From contig NAOQ01000861.1 of the NCBI GenBank assembly GCA_002751075.1, positions 1 through 24,216 of the forward strand: a stretch of 24,216 nucleotides of DNA, given 5' to 3'. Of this stretch, positions 19,840-24,216 are shown one piece after another. The notes beneath the pieces were generated by a model. That model was not told the origin of the DNA, made no database searches, and saw only the letters and a program-made list of their open reading frames with translations. The position numbers and the translations under genes are program-made. Source of the DNA: Ichthyophonus hoferi. Lineage: Eukaryota > Opisthokonta > Ichthyosporea > Ichthyophonida > Ichthyophonidae. The stretch's first letter is position 1. Every line of letters begins with the position of its first letter.

Positions 19840-20050
19840 GTTTGCAAAATAATATACGGCTACAGGCCGCAAAATCTATAAATATTATTAGGTAAGAAGG
19901 TGAAAATAATACCTAAACAATAGGATAGAATAGAATAGATAGAATAATTTATGAAGTGACAAAATACAGAACGTGAAAAAGGCGACAAGTTACTGATCGA
20001 AAATAAAATTCTTGATCGCCGTCACCAAGCAAAGGATTGGTATGTTATGA
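19840..20050 (-). promoter_or_regulatory. Likely COPB1 promoter / 5' UTR region
   Basis: DNA immediately upstream of the COPB1 ATG. On the minus strand it holds a CCAAT at 20040-20036 and GGTGACGGCG at 20026-20017 (a TGACG core). An imperfect palindrome built on GATCG lies between 19981 and 20022. No TATA box stands out from the AT-rich background. The assignment rests on position and these weak motifs only. Confidence 0.3.
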
Positions 20051-21129
20051 TTTAATATTTATTTAAGTTAATCTAGTGGATATAATATAATTTATAAGAA
20101 TGATATTATTTGTTTCTACTTGTACTTATCAACTATTGGCTAACTATCATGCGGTCATGCAGCTTGCATTGTAATTTTTAGGATAAATTTTAACACTAGT
20201 GTAAAGCAATAGCGAGATACATTTATATTGATTTTATATCTGTTCTTTGATTCGCTTATATTAATTATTGGCTACTTCTTATGGGTTGCAATATATTATA
20301 GTAGTAATATATTCTTGAGAAAATTGGGAAATATAAATTTTAAATAAATTTTTTATATTTAAAAATCTGGAATTTTATTAGATATTATAATGAGAAAAGT
20401 AATAAATAAATTTATATTTGAATACATTAAAATATATATAAAATATATAAAAATATCAGAAGAAAATTAAAACTTAATTTTGACTTATTAGACAGGATCA
20501 TTGTAAACCAGTGGACGTTGTGATACTAAACATTACAAATGAAATTTCTTTTTATACATTTTAAAGTATACTAGTCCAACAACCAAAATAATATAAAAAT
20601 AATGGCATACCATAGAACTACAAGTACAGGTTAGAAGAAAGGAATTTTTTTTGCGATGTATAATGATAATCCACAGAATGTATTATTTTTTGTATTAACT
20701 GATACGCAATCTAAATAAATTATATGCTATTTTGTGTTAGCATAAATTAGACATCCGTTAGAAAATGTTCATGACACCACTGTCATAAAATGCTATCCAG
20801 TGTATGTACTAGTGGTCAGACTAAATTGAATTGTATAAGGTTGTGACTGCACCAACCAATTTATCAGAGTAAGACCTTACGTGTATTAATAAGTGTACAG
20901 CTATTAAATAATTGTAACTAAATAAATAAGTAAATAACTAAATAGCAAACAAACGAATGAATCAACAAATAAACATCTTGAGTTGGTTTGCATGCTGTGG
21001 CAGTGGCACTCTATCTATAAAGGTAACCATTCGCACATGTCAGTCTTGATATTTTGAAACAAAATATGATAAACCAACTCATAACATCCTCCTGGGCTCC
21101 AATAGTACTTTCTGTCTTGCTGTATCACT
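20051..21129. other. AT-rich gene-free DNA upstream of COPB1
   Basis: No coding, RNA or repeat feature recognised apart from low-complexity AT runs (20330-20460) and a short AAATAAATAAGTAAATAA run near 20920. I searched here for a 3' LTR of the copia fossil and did not find one. Confidence 0.5.
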
Positions 21130-24029
21130 CAGCTTTGCCTTGAAGCGTTTCAAGTCTCAGCATTTTCACGACACCTTGATGCTTTGTTGTGTAGTTAGGG
21201 CTCATAGTGAGAACATCACTGGTGTTGTCATTTTTGGAAACATAGGTAACTCAGACTTGCCCCTGGCTAACTAGAACATTTTAAAAAAAGGTATTATATC
21301 TACATGCCTTGAGGCCTTCAATAATCCTTACAAGTGGGTGAGGTTGATAGTACTTGGATTGTCGCAATAGAAGCTTACAGGTAAACATTAACTCCAAATG
21401 ATCCCAACAGCCTACCTATCCTGTAGAATTTCATAGCACGTTCTAAACGTGTCACTATCTCAGCTGTCGTATTAAATGATTACTTCATATTTTGTAGTTT
21501 TGACCTCCAATCAATTATGCTTCTGCTAATTGCATACAAATGACCACTTACACTATGGCAGATGATGACATCAGAACTTCAATCTAAATCTGATATGAAT
21601 CATAACATATTATTTTCACCTGGGTAATAGATTGTTGACACATCTCTTGTGGAATCTAAGTATGTTAATACTAGTTTGGTAAGTTGCAGACAATGTACCG
21701 TGCATTTGGATGCAAAATGTCCAAGTTACCCTGCTGAAAAAGATGTATTGGCTCTAATACCTCTGTCAATCCATGTAATATTACCCAAGATATTGTAACA
21801 CTTAATACTATTCCAAAGAGGGTATTCTTAAGTGTTCTGAAATTGGTCAGGTTTGATTGGTGTCTTAAATGCATGCTTAGGCATACCTATCATATCCAGT
21901 GCAGCATCTCAGAGGCATAGCTTGATTGATTGAGGCATATTGTACTATCAGCTTATTGGTCTATGTCAAAACCTAGAAATAATTTGGATAAACTGATAAA
22001 TTTGCTTGTAAGGTGGGGAGAAATTGTTTCAAACATTGCTGGTTAATGATTGGATCCCCATAACCCAATAAAAAGCTTATCCATTTAATTTAAAAGGGCA
22101 AAAATGATTGGCCCTTATCATGTTGGTAAATGCAGGAGTCTTAGTGATAGTTCTTTAATCTGAGTTTGGACAGAATATCACAGTAGTGTTGTTCAAAAAA
22201 GATAGAAGCCCTGTCTTAAACTGTAGATGGCCCTCCTGAGTTTGATAATGTTGTTAGTAGGGGTTGACTTGGAACCTGGTAATTGAAAAGTATACATACT
22301 ATCCAGGAGTGATAAGAATGGAAAAGCTAGGGTAATATCTGATTGAGAAAATTTAAGGCTCTGGTTTGCACAAAAAGCCAAAAATATTTTTAAATTCGAA
22401 AGTGTAGATGCCAATGAATGGGCCAGATCAACCTGTGAAAACTTCTGAGTTGTCCAAGATGACTGACTAGTCTGGCCTTCCATCTGTCAATCAGTATGGT
22501 CTTATTCACATATTTAATGGTGAATAATCATATTACGTTGACAAATGAAGTGAATGCTAAATGTAAAGTTATTTAAATACATTGGTGGTCTACCATCAAA
22601 CGATTCTCTATTAGTATTACAAGCTCCTATGCGTGCAGGTGTTGCAACGATAATTATATTTTACTGTGCCATACTGAGAATGGTGTGACTCGTCTAGGAA
22701 AAGTTGTTGTAGATGACACTTTGAACTTATAATTGGCCGGATTGACTTCTTCTGGCTAAAATTGTCTGGTCAACCCTGATATGCAGAGACTGGCTTGGAT
22801 TTTTTTCATTCAATTCTTTACACATCTCTCAATTGTGCCCGATTGTTTTAGTGTGATGAAAGAAAGAGCGTTGCCAAATAATGCTTTCCTGTCCACAGTA
22901 CTATTGCACGGAAATTATTTTAAATTTTCCCCAAAAATTACTAAACTGGTGCACCAGTGGGACACTGTGACGCACAGTTACTGTTTTTTAGAAGTGGCAG
23001 AAATATGCAAAGGTATCAGCCTTGGTTTTCATAGAGTAGCATGTCCAATAATGTGAGAATTGGTCCAAGCAGAACAAAACAGTTTGTAAGCCACCAACAC
23101 TTGTGGTGTAAGGTCTTACTCGGTCTACAACGGCTCTGTAGAGTAGCCAATAAGTTTGTAGTGTTAAGTTTATGCTCTTGGATGCCTTGGTAAAATTGGA
23201 CACAACACAGACGTTGCAGTCCAGCTCATGCACATGCCTTTTTAACATTTAAGTAAGTGCTTTATAGTGTATCATGGATGAACGTGGTGTCTGTGTACAT
23301 AACGTTTCCATGTATCAGGCTCAAGCTCACGTTCATGGTGAAGGCAAATAGTTAATGGTTGTAGTGCTAGTTCATCTTAATCCTTTTAAATAATCTTATA
23401 ATCAGATGGTAATGCATGCCATCTATATATTTAGTAATCAATTCCCTCTTACCCTTGAATACTGAGAGAGTCACTTATTGGAGGTCATTGTTCAACCTAC
23501 ATTTATTCCAATGTAGTTTTCTCTGGAAAATTATATTGGCTCTGCATGCTGTTACATAAGGAGCATTTTAAATTTCAACAATAATGCAACTAATTTGCTG
23601 CTCATTAACAGAGTTAAATAATTTCTAATTACATTCAGAAGTGACTAGGGAATGGCACCCAATGTAAATAAAACAAGAGACAGTTAACCAAGTTCTTTGT
23701 TAAATATTCCTGCTTGCTCTACTTCTGGCACTTGCTTTGGCTGTGTTGCAGGTACTGGTAACTGGCGTCTGGCTACTGGCGGCTGAGGTAACATGTTGGT
23801 GTTTCTCAGGCGTTTTGTACATTGCCTTAGTGCCACTTTGAGGCTGTAAATGATAATAGATCATATACAGATTGAAGACAGTTTTGTAGATGTAATAAAA
23901 TTGAGTCTCCGCACACCGACTTCATTATATATATATGTAGAGATGCGTTGAAGTGTTTACAATATTTGTGGATTGTTGAATTAATAGAAATACCAGGATT
24001 TGTGACCATGAAAAACCATTTAGGCGTTT

Positions 24030-24039
24030 TCTGCTACCA
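24030..24039 (-). other. Primer-binding site for initiator tRNA-Met
   Basis: The minus strand reads TGGTAGCAGA immediately after the CAACA end of the LTR with no spacer. It is complementary to the last ten bases of eukaryotic initiator tRNA-Met including CCA (UCUGCUACCA), the usual primer of Ty1/copia elements. Confidence 0.85.
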
Positions 24040-24216
24040 TGTTGAGGATAATAAGTAAATAAATACACGAGCGTTCCTGTGACTTATATTTGTTTCTAAG
24101 AAAAGAGAATAACGAAATCAAGGGTGTTTTAACGTGTGCCTTTGCATACATAGAATATAGATATGTTAATATATATTTTTATTATTAAACACGTCAGTAG
24201 GACTTGCTTTAGGCAA
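24040..24216 (-). repeat. Inner part of the copia 5' LTR (partial)
   Basis: Starts TGTTGAGGATAATAAG and aligns with the LTR copies at 790 and 6718 through ATACATAGAATATAGA and the TAAACA..TCAGTAGGACTTG core. It is cut by the window end. Confidence 0.82.

Larger units (their letters stand above)
21130..24216 (-). mobile_element. Ty1/copia LTR retrotransposon fossil, extends past right edge
   Basis: Relics run in copia order on the minus strand: primer-binding site 24039-24030, gag region about 24009-23640, integrase core relic about 23250-22988, reverse transcriptase relic about 22483-22190, a later RT/RNase H part about 21874-21670, and the RNase H C-terminal tail about 21250-21130. The integrase-before-RT order, a SQSDITLAF-type RT motif and KLRRAIYSLRQ identify the family. 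The element is heavily broken (many breaks, clearly non-functional) and old. The 5' LTR begins at 24040 and runs off the window; no 3' LTR is recognisable. Confidence 0.82.

Noticed and set aside
1-24216. CRISPR array, phage or bacterial operon
   Set aside because: No repeat-spacer pattern and no Shine-Dalgarno-led gene clusters. The window is intron-rich eukaryotic DNA.

Overview
The window is AT-rich, intron-bearing animal-type DNA. It is dominated by one complete split gene on the minus strand (19839 down to 7922) for the beta subunit of coatomer (beta-COP, COPB1). I resolved 22 exons with GT/AG borders and matching phases. Together they encode 964 residues that can be followed against human beta-COP (953 aa) from end to end. 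The animal-like protein, AT-rich DNA, many simple repeats and small introns elsewhere in the window suggest an early-branching metazoan such as a demosponge. That placement is inference; the sequence contains no taxonomic marker.

Layout. 1-150: TTA microsatellite. 790-1604: two copies of one LTR family in opposite orientation. 1605-3275: AT-rich, nothing recognised. 3276-3494 (+): two exon-like blocks joined by a very good 53-nt intron, function unknown. 3911-4207: an open stretch and a perfect hairpin, unresolved. 4595-5435 (-): a four-exon model for a small secreted, cysteine-containing protein of about 125 residues whose expected ATG reads ATC. 5535-5830: a 148-bp tandem duplication derived from the LTR. 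6214-6585: a foldback MITE. 6718-7450: a third LTR with adjoining internal sequence. 7818-19839: COPB1 with its poly(A) signal. 19840-21129: gene-free upstream DNA. 21130-24216: a decayed Ty1/copia retrotransposon on the minus strand. It keeps recognisable gag-region, integrase, RT and RNase H relics, an initiator-tRNA-Met primer-binding site and the inner part of its 5' LTR, and runs off the right edge.

The most unusual feature lies inside COPB1. At three separate exons (2, 12 and 17) the 3' end of the exon, with its 5' splice site and some intron, has been tandemly copied into the downstream intron, giving serial decoy or alternative donor sites. The gene also has an in-frame 33-nt microexon candidate, a tandem acceptor and an in-frame coding hexamer repeat.

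COPB1 is a housekeeping gene of the COPI vesicle coat. The small secreted-protein gene and the mobile-element remains have no evident functional link to it. I saw no operon, CRISPR array, rRNA or tRNA gene.
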